Assembly: GCF_963675065.1 (NCBI RefSeq)
Contig: NZ_OY775906.1
Span: 1,652,001 to 1,716,000 of the forward strand
DNA length: 64,000 nucleotides
Direction of reading: 5' to 3'
Source: an uncultured Draconibacterium sp.
Lineage (GTDB): Bacteria > Bacteroidota > Bacteroidia > Bacteroidales > Prolixibacteraceae
Within the stretch, counting starts at the first letter, position 1; every line of letters begins with the position of its first letter. The position numbers were made by a program, and so were the translations under genes. Positions 8,071 to 15,772 of the stretch are shown in pieces. The notes below the pieces were generated by a model that ran no database searches, was not told where the DNA came from, and saw only the letters and a list, made by a program, of their open reading frames with translations.

Positions 8071-8754
8071 TCATATTCTCTTGTCTACACTTGTCTTATC
8101 GAAAGCTACCAGATTAAACATGGCACGCATCCGGCTTCGGACACGGTTACCATAGCGTTGTTCAATTTCAGAGGCAGAAAGATTTGTTGTGACATGCGTC
8201 ATAACTTTCTCCGAGATAAATAAATCATACCGACTTAGCAGGATCTCTCCCATTACATCACACTCATTTCCAAAATGTTTTTGAACCTGTTCAATTCCCA
8301 GGTCATCAAAACAGTAATTGGGTGCACGAAAATTGGTGTTCTTTACTTCGGATTCAGGGGCATATCGTTTTATCACTTTAAAACCATCACTCTCAAATTC
8401 AAAACTAATCTTACGGGTAGACCTTATCCGATATTTTTTATCTGGTGGAAAGAAATAACGAATCAACATCATGATGGATGTCTTTCCACATCCAACCGGC
8501 CCCGAAAGCAAAATTCCTTTATTTAAATCAAGATTTCGTTTTATTGCTATTTCTTTATCGCCAATAGCATAGATCAGTAAGTCATGAATCAAAGGGTGAT
8601 CCAGCGGATCAATAAAAAAATGATTACCAAAGATTTGTTTTCCCTGGTCTTCCAGCCAGTTTCTGCTCTGTATAAAACCAAAACGAAACATACCATTTTT
8701 AAACTGAGCGATTTCTTTATAAGGGTTCCGAATAGTCTTTGTCGTTGTTGACAT
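8071..8754 (-). CDS. AAA-type ATPase, DnaC/IstB-like
   Basis: About 227 aa from the ATG at 8754 (MSTTTKTIRNPYKE); an alternative ATG at 8787 adds 11 residues. Walker A is GPVGCGKT near residue 85. The acidic Walker B-like YCFDDLG lies around residue 142. A sensor-like THVTTNLSASEIEQRYG and an arginine-finger region NRVRSRMRAMFN follow, as in DnaC/IstB ATPases. Such a gene paired with a small winged-helix protein is common in Bacteroidota mobile elements and probably serves element replication. It overlaps the upstream winged-helix gene by tens of bases, indicating coupled translation. Confidence 0.8.
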   Translation of the reverse strand: MSTTTKTIRNPYKEIAQFKNGMFRFGFIQSRNWLEDQGKQIFGNHFFIDPLDHPLIHDLLIYAIGDKEIAIKRNLDLNKGILLSGPVGCGKTSIMMLIRYFFPPDKKYRIRSTRKISFEFESDGFKVIKRYAPESEVKNTNFRAPNYCFDDLGIEQVQKHFGNECDVMGEILLSRYDLFISEKVMTHVTTNLSASEIEQRYGNRVRSRMRAMFNLVAFDKTSVDKRI

Positions 8755-9223
8755 GGAATCGTCCGGTTGACTCTTTTTCTTTTCCATTGTTATTTTTTTT
8801 GAGGTGCTCCTGTTTAATACTGTTTGTATTGTTTACAATGTTTGTTCTTTTATATTGAGCCTTATCAGCTCCTTTATCGTCGGTTTTATTACCACTATTA
8901 ACGTTAGCTTCTCCATTACCTTTATGTGCAGCTTTATCAAAGTTGATACAGCTGACCTTTGTTCCTTTAGAAGGATGAAATGAAGGAATATAAATGATAT
9001 ATCCCCATTGATGGAGCTGCTTTATGGTTCGCGTATAGGTATTTACCGATCCTATATGAGAAAGAAACATTATTTCTTCCCTTTGAATCGGAAATGGATT
9101 CCGGAACCGGTTTCTATTCCATAACTGGAACAACGCGAGATAAAGACTGATATGAAATGGATTGATTCTCTCATCTTCGGCAAACCGTTCAAACAAACCG
9201 GTTTGGTGTCTGATGTAGTTCAT
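8717..9223 (-). CDS. Winged-helix DNA-binding protein, mobile-element replication type
   Basis: A 168-aa protein. The first about 95 residues look like a winged-helix domain (HISLYLALFQLWNRNRF, REEIMFLSHIGSVNTYTRTI, LHQWGYIIY) of the kind found in element-encoded replication-initiation and helicase-loader partners. The remainder is a polar, Asn/Lys-rich, probably disordered tail. Its ATG overlaps the stop of the upstream HTH gene (ATGA at 9223-9220), and its end overlaps the ATPase gene, so the three genes form a tightly coupled operon. Replication or excision of the element is the likely role (inference). Confidence 0.7.
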   Translation of the reverse strand: MNYIRHQTGLFERFAEDERINPFHISLYLALFQLWNRNRFRNPFPIQREEIMFLSHIGSVNTYTRTIKQLHQWGYIIYIPSFHPSKGTKVSCINFDKAAHKGNGEANVNSGNKTDDKGADKAQYKRTNIVNNTNSIKQEHLKKNNNGKEKESTGRFHVNNDKDYSEPL

Positions 9224-9516
9224 TTTCTTCTACCAAAGACAAATTTATTCCGGACTTTGTTGTCGAGCATCATTTTCTGAATCTCTTCACTGTCGTAAAA
9301 AATTACACCGCCTATTTTGGTATAAGCCAGCGTACCATTAACCCTTAAGTTTTGAAGAGTACCAGGCGAAATGCCCAGAAGCTTTCTGACTTCAAAGGAT
9401 TTTAGCCATTTTTTTGTAGGCTGCCCATGATGGACAGCCAGAAGTTGTTTGAATTCTTTTAGAAGTTCGATTTTGAATTCGCGTAAATCATCGGTAGTTA
9501 CAATTTCTGTTGGCAT
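9220..9516 (-). CDS. Excisionase-like HTH_17 (MerR-type) protein
   Basis: A 98-aa protein with a coiled N-terminus (DLREFKIELLKEFKQLL) and a helix-turn-helix of the HTH_17/excisionase type at about residues 36-85 (KKWLKSFEVRKLLGISPGTL, NLRVNGTLAYTKIGG, IFYDSEEIQKMM). These proteins act as recombination directionality factors or small regulators in Bacteroides elements. Its stop overlaps the start of the winged-helix gene by four bases. No integrase is visible in this window, so a pairing cannot be tested here. Confidence 0.8.
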   Translation of the reverse strand: MPTEIVTTDDLREFKIELLKEFKQLLAVHHGQPTKKWLKSFEVRKLLGISPGTLQNLRVNGTLAYTKIGGVIFYDSEEIQKMMLDNKVRNKFVFGRRK

Positions 9517-9615
9517 AACGTTTTAATTTTAAATGATACATTTTGCGTTTTGCCAAAATTTGAACTTTCCCGAATATATCTTACCACAGTACTTCTCACC
9601 TGTGACAAATAAATA

Positions 9616-9867
9616 TCAAATCATCTGGTTTTTTATGGTTACAACCGACTCTCCGGCTTCGATCTTGTTTCTCATACAAATGCGATGGTGATCCTGTAGT
9701 CGTAAAAGTTCCTCTTCTTTCAAGCCCTCAATTATTTTCAACTGTTCCCCGGTTCCGTTATTATCCCAATAAGCAACGAACGGACAATCTTTTTCCACTT
9801 GTTGAAAAGGACAAGAACTAAAGGGGATCAACAGGTTTGCAAATCTGTGGTGTTTTTTTGTAGTCAT
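9616..9867 (-). CDS. Small Cys-containing element protein, unknown
   Basis: An 83-aa protein starting MTTKKHHRFANLLIPF. A perfect Shine-Dalgarno GGAGGT (minus strand, 9877-9872) lies four bases before the ATG at 9867, which fixes the start. The four-codon extension to 9879 starts at TTG and would run through that SD site. Three cysteines occur (CPFQQVEKDCPF and one near HRICMRN), so a small metal-binding fold is possible. I recognise no family. It lies between the excisionase-like gene and the rteC region. Confidence 0.6.
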   Translation of the reverse strand: MTTKKHHRFANLLIPFSSCPFQQVEKDCPFVAYWDNNGTGEQLKIIEGLKEEELLRLQDHHRICMRNKIEAGESVVTIKNQMI

Positions 9868-9933
9868 ATTTACCTCCAATTATTATCAGAACGTAATAGG
9901 GAGATAAAAAGAGCGTGGGTCTACAGCAAATTC

Positions 9934-10044
9934 GTATCAGAGGTATCGTCAAACACCCTTACCACAAATCAGTGCAGCCCACGCAATACGTGGGCGTGTC
10001 ACTTGCATTCTTGTGGTAATTAAAATTTGACGATTTTCTGATAC
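9934..10044. repeat. 111-nt nested inverted repeat (long hairpin)
   Basis: Four pairs of arms are nested in order. GTATCAGA 9934-9941 pairs with TCTGATAC 10037-10044. ATCGTCAAA 9945-9953 pairs with TTTGACGAT 10026-10034. TTACCACAA 9959-9967 pairs with TTGTGGTAA 10011-10019. GCCCACG 9977-9983 pairs with CGTGGGC 9989-9995 around CAATA. AGTG/CACT adds to the stem. The order and near-equal spacing mean the whole stretch can fold into one extended hairpin or cruciform. It sits between the 87-codon gene and rteC, with no gene in the surrounding 286 bases. It could be a recombination or replication site, or a structured RNA. Confidence 0.75.
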
Positions 10045-10165
10045 AAGAATTAAAGCTAACGCTCAATTATCATTTATATCAATTTCTCATTCATGAGATA
10101 GATATTTCCAATATGTTCTGCAAAGATAACTCAAATCATTAATCTTTTATGTTTAAAAACTATTT

Positions 10166-11005
10166 CTATTTATTCGCTTCATCAATTTTTCGTATTAAGG
10201 CTTTTTGTAATTCATCCAGGAAAACTACCTTGTCTTTTTTCCTTGAATGTATATCGCGAAAAGCGCTGTAAATATTACCGCTGGGGATTTCCATTATCTC
10301 TCCAAATAATTCAACCAGCTTCTTAATGGTAATCTTTCCATTATCAATAGCGCATGATTCTACCAGTGCATAAATTAATTCAGCAAAAGCCACATCGCTT
10401 TCTGTCCACTTGCTCCTGTTGTCAATTGTTCCTTCACCAATTATCTTATCCCCACTCAACTTTGCTATCTCTTTAGACAAAAACTCTTCCAGACGGTCAT
10501 AAGCAATAATTCTTGAAACAATCGCATCATAGACCGTTGAAAAATCAGGATCAAGTATATAGTTATAACTTGGACAATTCAACACTAAGGAAGGACTGTT
10601 ACGGACAAAATATTTGTCATCAAGGTAAGTTTGATTTGTCCGGTAATAAAGAACAAATCCTTTATGTGCCTCAAAAAACTTATTTATCCGCTGTATTTCT
10701 CGCTGAAAGAAACCTAATTGCGCCTGAACCGAAAATTTAGGAAGAAAGGAGACTAACATTAAATACTCAATATTAAAAATCAACTCTCCACTAACTTCAG
10801 GTTTTATGTATTTAAAATAATTGATCTCTTCCTTAATGTCACCAAATCCATCACTGGAAACAAGATTCTTTAAATCCTGCAAGGCTATTCGGCATAATCC
10901 TATGGCATGTTCAACTTCTGTAACGGTTCTATTATCTTCTTTAAATAAATCCGTTAATTGCGTTTTTAATACATCTACAATTTTCTGGTACTTATTAACG
11001 TCCAT
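10166..11005 (-). CDS. rteC: RteC-family regulator of conjugative element excision/transfer
   Basis: RteC of CTnDOT activates the excision operon by binding upstream of it. This 279-aa protein shows the family layout: N-terminal helical domain, the EINYFKYIKPEVSGELIFNIE-type segment at about residues 63-83, and a C-terminal winged-helix-like part (KWTESDVAFAELIYAL, KITIKKLVELFGEIM, YSAFRDIHSRKKDK) followed by a basic end. It starts with ATG (MDVNKYQK). It is the outermost gene of the element on this side, so the right end of the element should lie between about 11.0 and 12.1 kb or beyond. RteA/RteB sensor and regulator genes are not in view. Confidence 0.85.
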   Translation of the reverse strand: MDVNKYQKIVDVLKTQLTDLFKEDNRTVTEVEHAIGLCRIALQDLKNLVSSDGFGDIKEEINYFKYIKPEVSGELIFNIEYLMLVSFLPKFSVQAQLGFFQREIQRINKFFEAHKGFVLYYRTNQTYLDDKYFVRNSPSLVLNCPSYNYILDPDFSTVYDAIVSRIIAYDRLEEFLSKEIAKLSGDKIIGEGTIDNRSKWTESDVAFAELIYALVESCAIDNGKITIKKLVELFGEIMEIPSGNIYSAFRDIHSRKKDKVVFLDELQKALIRKIDEANK

Positions 11006-11183
11006 TTTGGTGTGTTTAGCTATTCAACAAAAACAATTCATATTTCGGGTTACTGGTCTTTTGCTCCGGATTATAAAGTTTACGATTTATAATAAATTGT
11101 GAGACAAGACCAGGAATCAATTCAATGCATTTTACATATAAGGGGATGAACTAGAATGGTATTTGATCGATGCTTTTGTGATC

Positions 11184-12077
11184 TCATATTATGGGAAAAT
11201 AAATATCTATCTTAGGATTCTCATTCTTAAATGATTTTCCTGAATAGTATTCAAGTGAAAACTTGCGATTCTCGTCATATGTGTATACATCCTTTTTAAA
11301 GATTGCATAAGTTGTATAATTCAGAACTTTAATGATACTGCTAACCAAAGTGGCAAAATCCTCAGCAGCATAGGAACAAACCAAGTATCTCCCTTTGGTA
11401 AAACAAAAACTTTCAAAACCATTACAATCCTGTTCTTTTGCTACTTGTTTGCCCACAAAGTAGGTAAAACAATCTTTTTGTTCACCCGAGATTGTTACTC
11501 CAATCTCAACATTGGGATACTTTGAATAGATATCAGATTTAATTTTATGAAACTTTTGCCATAGTTCTCCTGCCTTGTTTATTCCGGGATTATTATATTC
11601 CATTTTACATTGCTCCTTCAAGCCCACAAAATAACGATCCTCTATCAATGCCAGCTCCTCAAATTCCAACACCATACCATCAAAGACAACGGGAATATTG
11701 TTTTTATCTTTAAGATGCAGGGATAACAGATCGGGTTTCTCATAATGAGTTAACCATCTTTTGTCTTTAACATAGGCAGAAGGAGTGATTCCATAGACCT
11801 TTTTAAACAATCGTGTGTAGGTTTCATGATTATCAAAACCATGTAAACAGGCTATTTCTCCGATTCGTTTTTTTCCAAGCTGTCTGGTACTAAAAGCAAG
11901 TTTTCTCAACTGAACATATTCTTTCAGTGATTTCCCTACCAGCTTTTTAAACAGGCGTTGAAAATGAAAGACAGATAAACATGCTGTTTCTGCCCATTCA
12001 TTTACGTCATAATAAGGGCTTTCAATTTTGGTTTCAATTTGATCCAGTACTTTCTGAATTCTTTCTAATGTTTGCAT
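11184..12077 (-). CDS. AraC-family regulator with GyrI-like ligand domain
   Basis: A transcription regulator of 297 aa. The AraC DNA-binding domain comes first (about residues 5-105, two HTHs: NEWAETACLSVFHFQRLFKK and IGEIACLHGFDNHETYTRLF, then KVYGITPSAYV). A GyrI/Rob-like effector domain occupies about residues 130-297 (ALIEDRYFVGLKEQ... ENRKFSLEYYSGK). This N-terminal-HTH layout is that of Rob/SoxS-with-GyrI regulators, which sense hydrophobic cations or other small molecules. Upstream lies a GTTCAA/TTGAAC repeat that may be its own site. Neighbours are a DJ-1/PfpI gene and a hydrolase on the same strand. Confidence 0.88.
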   Translation of the reverse strand: MQTLERIQKVLDQIETKIESPYYDVNEWAETACLSVFHFQRLFKKLVGKSLKEYVQLRKLAFSTRQLGKKRIGEIACLHGFDNHETYTRLFKKVYGITPSAYVKDKRWLTHYEKPDLLSLHLKDKNNIPVVFDGMVLEFEELALIEDRYFVGLKEQCKMEYNNPGINKAGELWQKFHKIKSDIYSKYPNVEIGVTISGEQKDCFTYFVGKQVAKEQDCNGFESFCFTKGRYLVCSYAAEDFATLVSSIIKVLNYTTYAIFKKDVYTYDENRKFSLEYYSGKSFKNENPKIDIYFPII

Positions 12078-12096
12078 AATTGTTTATTGGGTTATT

Positions 12097-12126
12097 GTTC
12101 AAATTTATGGCTTTATATAGTTGAAC
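12097..12126 (-). promoter_or_regulatory. Inverted repeat and -7-like element upstream of the AraC gene
   Basis: GTTCAA at 12097-12102 and TTGAAC at 12121-12126 form a perfect inverted repeat 20 bases upstream of the ATG. On the minus strand TAAATTTG (12107-12100) matches the Bacteroidota -7 consensus, although no -33 TTTG is found at the right distance. Autoregulation is possible. Confidence 0.35.
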
Positions 12127-12206
12127 ATTTGACGTACAATGCTCTTTTCTGCATATGGACTACTTACATTTAGAATAGATCAGACAGTATTTATCTAGTT
12201 GGAATT

Positions 12207-12815
12207 TTAAAAAGAAGATGACATATCCAAAAACTCACATTTATATTCCATTCTTTGTGCAGTACGTTTTGCGATCGGAACTCCAGATAACTTTTTTAGC
12301 ACGTAAAACGACATGTCAATTCCTGCGGATATGCCTCCCGAGGTAATCACTGTTCCCAGATCAACAAATCTTGTATTGCGAATTACTTTTATGTTAGGAT
12401 AATCTTGCTCCAACCGTGAAATATCCATCCAATGTGTTGTTGCTTTTCTATTATTTAAAATACCACTCTCAGCGAGAAGCAATGCACCTGTGCAAACAGA
12501 CAGTATTAATCTTACCTTCAAGAATTGTTTTTTGATCCATTCAAGTACATGCTCGTTCTTGATTTCAATATGTTCCGCACCATAACCACCCGGTATTATT
12601 TGAATATCCATATCTGGATGATTTTCGAAACAAAAGTCAGGCTGAATTTTAAGTCCATTTCGTGCATGAACGATGTCCGTTCGTTCAGCAATAGTATATA
12701 CGTTGTATAACTTCCGTGAATCCTGTTCAGCCAGTGAAAACACTTCAAATGGACCGGCAAAATCAAGTACTTCAACTTCATTAAAAATCAGTATTTCAAC
12801 ATTTAGAATTGCCAT
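12207..12815 (-). CDS. DJ-1/PfpI family protein (isonitrile hydratase-like)
   Basis: A 202-aa cytoplasmic protein from ATG 12815 (MAILNVEILIF); the frame's first codon at 12818 is TTG. It shows the DJ-1/PfpI flavodoxin-like fold: IFNEVEVLDFAGPFEVF, the IIPGGYGAE turn, and the nucleophile elbow SVCTGALLLAESG with the reactive cysteine near residue 109. THWMDISRLEQDYP and ITSGGISAGIDM near the C-terminus match the isonitrile hydratase/AraC-amidase subgroup. It lacks the C-terminal AraC domain seen in many relatives. The AraC regulator gene next to it (130 bases downstream) may make up a split pair, though no shared regulation is shown. Confidence 0.85.
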   Translation of the reverse strand: MAILNVEILIFNEVEVLDFAGPFEVFSLAEQDSRKLYNVYTIAERTDIVHARNGLKIQPDFCFENHPDMDIQIIPGGYGAEHIEIKNEHVLEWIKKQFLKVRLILSVCTGALLLAESGILNNRKATTHWMDISRLEQDYPNIKVIRNTRFVDLGTVITSGGISAGIDMSFYVLKKLSGVPIAKRTAQRMEYKCEFLDMSSSF

Positions 12816-12849
12816 CAATTGTGTGATATTACCAGATTAAAAAGTGCTT

Positions 12850-13785
12850 CTATTTACTTTCTTGAGGTACTCCCAAATTATAATTTTTCACATATGCGTT
12901 TATCGCATCATGTAACTTTAAACTATCAGACAAAAAAGGAGTCATGTGCTCTGTATCAGCTTCCCATGGTAACATATTAGGGAAATGAATACGTTTAAAA
13001 TGCGCCGGACCAACCATCCAGTCTCTTTTCCCATAGAAAAACAAAACCGGCATTTCCAACTTTTTTGTATCAACAGTGAAATCGTACAGATATTCTTTAA
13101 TTCCCAAGGCCACGTTTTCAAAATCAGTGTTACCAACCGGTACTTCACTACAAACGTTTCCCATCGCTCGGGCATCATCAAAGTTAGAGAAACCCATTTT
13201 CCAGATAATCTTCTGATCGATTAACTGAGTTATCAGACTATCCCAACGGGTTTTCAAAGAAAGGCTTTCATCCAGGTAAAACTCTTTTTCTTTAATATCA
13301 AGCAAAGAAAAAGCTTTTGGAGCCCAGCTTCTGGTATAGGAATCACTTGCATCAAGACAGCAATTGACCATAACCATCCCTTTAATTTTTTCTGGATAAC
13401 TGGTAGCATACCCCATTTGAAGAATGCCTCCAAACGAATGACCCAGTGTAATCCATTGTTCAATGTTAAGAGCCTTTCTTACTTCTTCAAAGTCCTGTAC
13501 CATCCTTTCCATGGAATAGTTTCCATCGGCTGGACTTGATGATCGACCTACACCTCTTTGATCCAGGTAAACCATCTGAAATTTTTTTTCCAGAAATTCT
13601 CCGTTCAGCCTTTCCAGAAAATAAGATCCCGCTCCAGGTCCACCGTGAAGGTAAAGGCACGGAATACCTTTTCCCTTTACTGTTACAAAAAGTTGAACAC
13701 CATCTGATGTTGTAACATAATTTTCCCTGGCATATAGCGAAAGAACACCAACTAGAAAGAACGACAATAACATTATTTTTTTCAT
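12850..13785 (-). CDS. Alpha/beta hydrolase, proline iminopeptidase-like, exported
   Basis: A 311-aa alpha/beta hydrolase with a signal peptide (MKKIMLLSFFLVGVLSLYA). Motifs are those of the proline iminopeptidase/epoxide hydrolase group: oxyanion HGGPGAG at about residues 47-53, YLDQRGVGRSS, and the nucleophile elbow GHSFGG near residue 118. An acid Asp lies in FFYGKRDWMVGP and a catalytic His in DTEHMTPF near residue 283. Substrate cannot be told; amidase, lipase or peptide hydrolase are all possible. It lies 34 bases upstream of the DJ-1 gene and may be co-transcribed. Confidence 0.82.
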   Translation of the reverse strand: MKKIMLLSFFLVGVLSLYARENYVTTSDGVQLFVTVKGKGIPCLYLHGGPGAGSYFLERLNGEFLEKKFQMVYLDQRGVGRSSSPADGNYSMERMVQDFEEVRKALNIEQWITLGHSFGGILQMGYATSYPEKIKGMVMVNCCLDASDSYTRSWAPKAFSLLDIKEKEFYLDESLSLKTRWDSLITQLIDQKIIWKMGFSNFDDARAMGNVCSEVPVGNTDFENVALGIKEYLYDFTVDTKKLEMPVLFFYGKRDWMVGPAHFKRIHFPNMLPWEADTEHMTPFLSDSLKLHDAINAYVKNYNLGVPQESK

Positions 13786-13834
13786 GACTTATTTTCTTTA
13801 TTGAATACTTTAATTAAAAATCGATTTCACTTCA

Positions 13835-14914
13835 TTACTGCTTTAATAGCTGAAAGGCCTTTGCCTCGATATTAATGACCTCGTTCATTATATCCGGAAT
13901 TTGTAACAAATTAGTCTTTCGCTTCATCAAAAAGTCCACAAGAATATCTACCATATCCTGTATTAACTCGCCACTTACGGTAAACAGCAGCGATGCTCCG
14001 TTAAGTTGTGGCAAATCATATTTTGCACCAGATTCCCGAAGAAATATTGCGAAGCGATCACGCCCTCCTTTGTGTACATTCATTTCCTCTTTTAACGGAA
14101 TCTGAGATAATTGTGTAGGCAAAACAGGAACATAACTTCCTGCAAATTCAATTAAATGCAACAGACATTTCTGAAATTGTTCTTCGGGCATCTCTTTCTT
14201 CCATGAGGTAAAATCATTGGCAAACCGTTGCATTGCTTTAAGTCCAAACAAGCTAACCGGAGGATTCAAATTAAATTCAGCTTTTTTCTTTAAGCCCGAT
14301 TTCAGAATCATCTTTGGACTTGCTATCTCGTCTGAGAATTGAAAGGTGAAATACCTGTATTCTTTACAAATTCCTTTTATCTTCACTTTCCAAGCCAACT
14401 CCAGCTCAGAATAGGGTATTGACTGCATTTTTTCTCTGCCACAATCGTTGACATAGATTTTCTCTTCAACATCACTGTAGCCTACAGCCAATACAAAATG
14501 GGCAGGAATATGGTGTTTATGATAATATTTTTGATAATATGGAAGATAGAAAATATCCACCTTCCCAAATACAACTGGCACATCGTTATCAATACACCTT
14601 TTTACATTTCTTAGTGCATTTTTAAAGGAACCACCTTCTTTCATTTTCCAGGTATAACCAATAATATCAGAAAGAAATGCAAACATCTTTTTCCCCAGTC
14701 CATTTCCCCAGTATACCGTATTAGGAATAGCCTCTTTTTTGTTTTTAACATAGGTAAATCCAACCATACCTCCTGTGTAGTAGAGAAGATAATCAGGAAT
14801 GTCATGCCCGGATTTCCATACGTACAAATCCTCCAGACCATTAACCATACAAGCATTCTCGCAATACTTATGTGGAATATCAATAATTTTTGTTTGTGAG
14901 TTTGATGTGTTCAT
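13835..14914 (-). CDS. BtrH-N/DUF4872 domain protein
   Basis: A 359-aa cytoplasmic protein resembling the BtrH N-terminal domain plus DUF4872. BtrH is the acyltransferase of butirosin biosynthesis that moves an acyl side chain from an acyl carrier protein. The N-terminal Cys-containing start (HKYCENACMVNGLEDL), the HHIPAHFVLAVGY segment with histidine near residue 150 and the YVNDCG motif are typical of this papain-like cysteine acyltransferase/peptidase fold. The C-terminal half is helical. No biosynthetic cluster surrounds it, so its substrate is unknown. The hydrolase gene lies about 50 bases downstream on the same strand. Confidence 0.7.
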   Translation of the reverse strand: MNTSNSQTKIIDIPHKYCENACMVNGLEDLYVWKSGHDIPDYLLYYTGGMVGFTYVKNKKEAIPNTVYWGNGLGKKMFAFLSDIIGYTWKMKEGGSFKNALRNVKRCIDNDVPVVFGKVDIFYLPYYQKYYHKHHIPAHFVLAVGYSDVEEKIYVNDCGREKMQSIPYSELELAWKVKIKGICKEYRYFTFQFSDEIASPKMILKSGLKKKAEFNLNPPVSLFGLKAMQRFANDFTSWKKEMPEEQFQKCLLHLIEFAGSYVPVLPTQLSQIPLKEEMNVHKGGRDRFAIFLRESGAKYDLPQLNGASLLFTVSGELIQDMVDILVDFLMKRKTNLLQIPDIMNEVINIEAKAFQLLKQ

Positions 14915-15126
14915 AGCATTTTTATTATTTGTTTGACCATTGGAAGTATTAATAAGTTACATCGCTCACTTGTATGTGGTCGGGCAGGGTTTCCAACAGA
15001 AGTCCTGTCAGACCGTAATAAAGTGAAAACACTGGTTTAACTTGTCAAACCGAGATGAATCCCGCCTGCCATATGACAAATTGTTAGCAAGCGTAATTTA
15101 TTTTTGTCACTCAAATTCATTTTCAT

Positions 15127-15615
15127 CTAAAGTCGTAGCTCAAACTCAATTTCATGCTTAACTGGAATTCCATCTTCTCCAAGATTGTGTATCTCTGGTT
15201 TAAGTTTTCTTGATTCATCCATCGAATTTTTATAAAATCCAATCCATTCAAATCCCCTTTTTTGATAAAATCTGAGGGCATTTGTATTATCATTTGTCGT
15301 TATTAACCATACTCTGTTACAACCGGTCTTTTTTGCCTTCTCAATCACTTTATTTATCAACTGTGTTCCTAATCCCAAATTACTATGCTCACTGTTTAAT
15401 GTCACAATTTCACAATCAGCCTCGTCAATCTTATAGGTTAGCAGTCCAATTACTTTATCACCATCTTTATAAATAAATCCAGGCAAATCAACAGTGTTCA
15501 GAATTCTCCTTTTTGAGACGCTCATAGGAGCCCCCCAACAATTAGTTATATATGATGCAATCAATTGGCTGTCTTGAGGACATATTTCCCTTATCTCATA
15601 ATCCAAGTTGTTCAT
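15127..15615 (-). CDS. GNAT-family N-acetyltransferase
   Basis: A 162-aa GNAT enzyme that should transfer an acetyl group from acetyl-CoA to an unknown amine. Motif A is seen as NSEHSNLGLGTQLINKVIEKA (residues about 75-95, with a degenerate Q/R-x-x-G-x-G/A loop) and motif B as TTNDNTNALRFYQKRGFEW near residues 105-123. The start MNNLDYEIREI is an ATG. It stands alone: a 210-base gap without features separates it from the BtrH-like gene, and the terminator of PUL 1 lies on its other side. Confidence 0.85.
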   Translation of the reverse strand: MNNLDYEIREICPQDSQLIASYITNCWGAPMSVSKRRILNTVDLPGFIYKDGDKVIGLLTYKIDEADCEIVTLNSEHSNLGLGTQLINKVIEKAKKTGCNRVWLITTNDNTNALRFYQKRGFEWIGFYKNSMDESRKLKPEIHNLGEDGIPVKHEIEFELRL

Positions 15616-15692
15616 TGTTTTTTTTATGCTTGCTTACTTCAATAGAAATGTGCTATTTTAAGATCCTAATTATCCTTCAAGGATTAAGAAAA

Positions 15693-15760
15693 ACAAGGCG
15701 GCTAGGATTATTCGTAACTTAGATGCCCTCTGGCATGATAAGCAAAAAAGGCCGCCTTGT
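15693..15760 (-). terminator. Terminator-like hairpin with conserved loop (copy 1)
   Basis: ACAAGGCGGC (15693-15702) pairs with GCCGCCTTGT (15751-15760). On the minus strand the stem is followed by TTTTTCTT, so it should end transcription of the GH13 gene that stops 13 bases earlier. The 48-base loop contains a smaller hairpin (ATGCC/GGCAT) and shares GGATTATTCGTAA and TGATAAG-AAAAAAG blocks with a second copy at 35776-35842. Confidence 0.75.
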
Positions 15761-15772
15761 AAAAACTATTTA

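Noticed and set aside
9868..9879. TTG start four codons upstream for the small Cys protein
   Set aside because: It would place the coding start on the Shine-Dalgarno GGAGGT that serves the ATG at 9867.
10513..11102. Plus-strand frames across rteC
   Set aside because: Antisense to a recognisable RteC-family gene, with no start signals or motifs.
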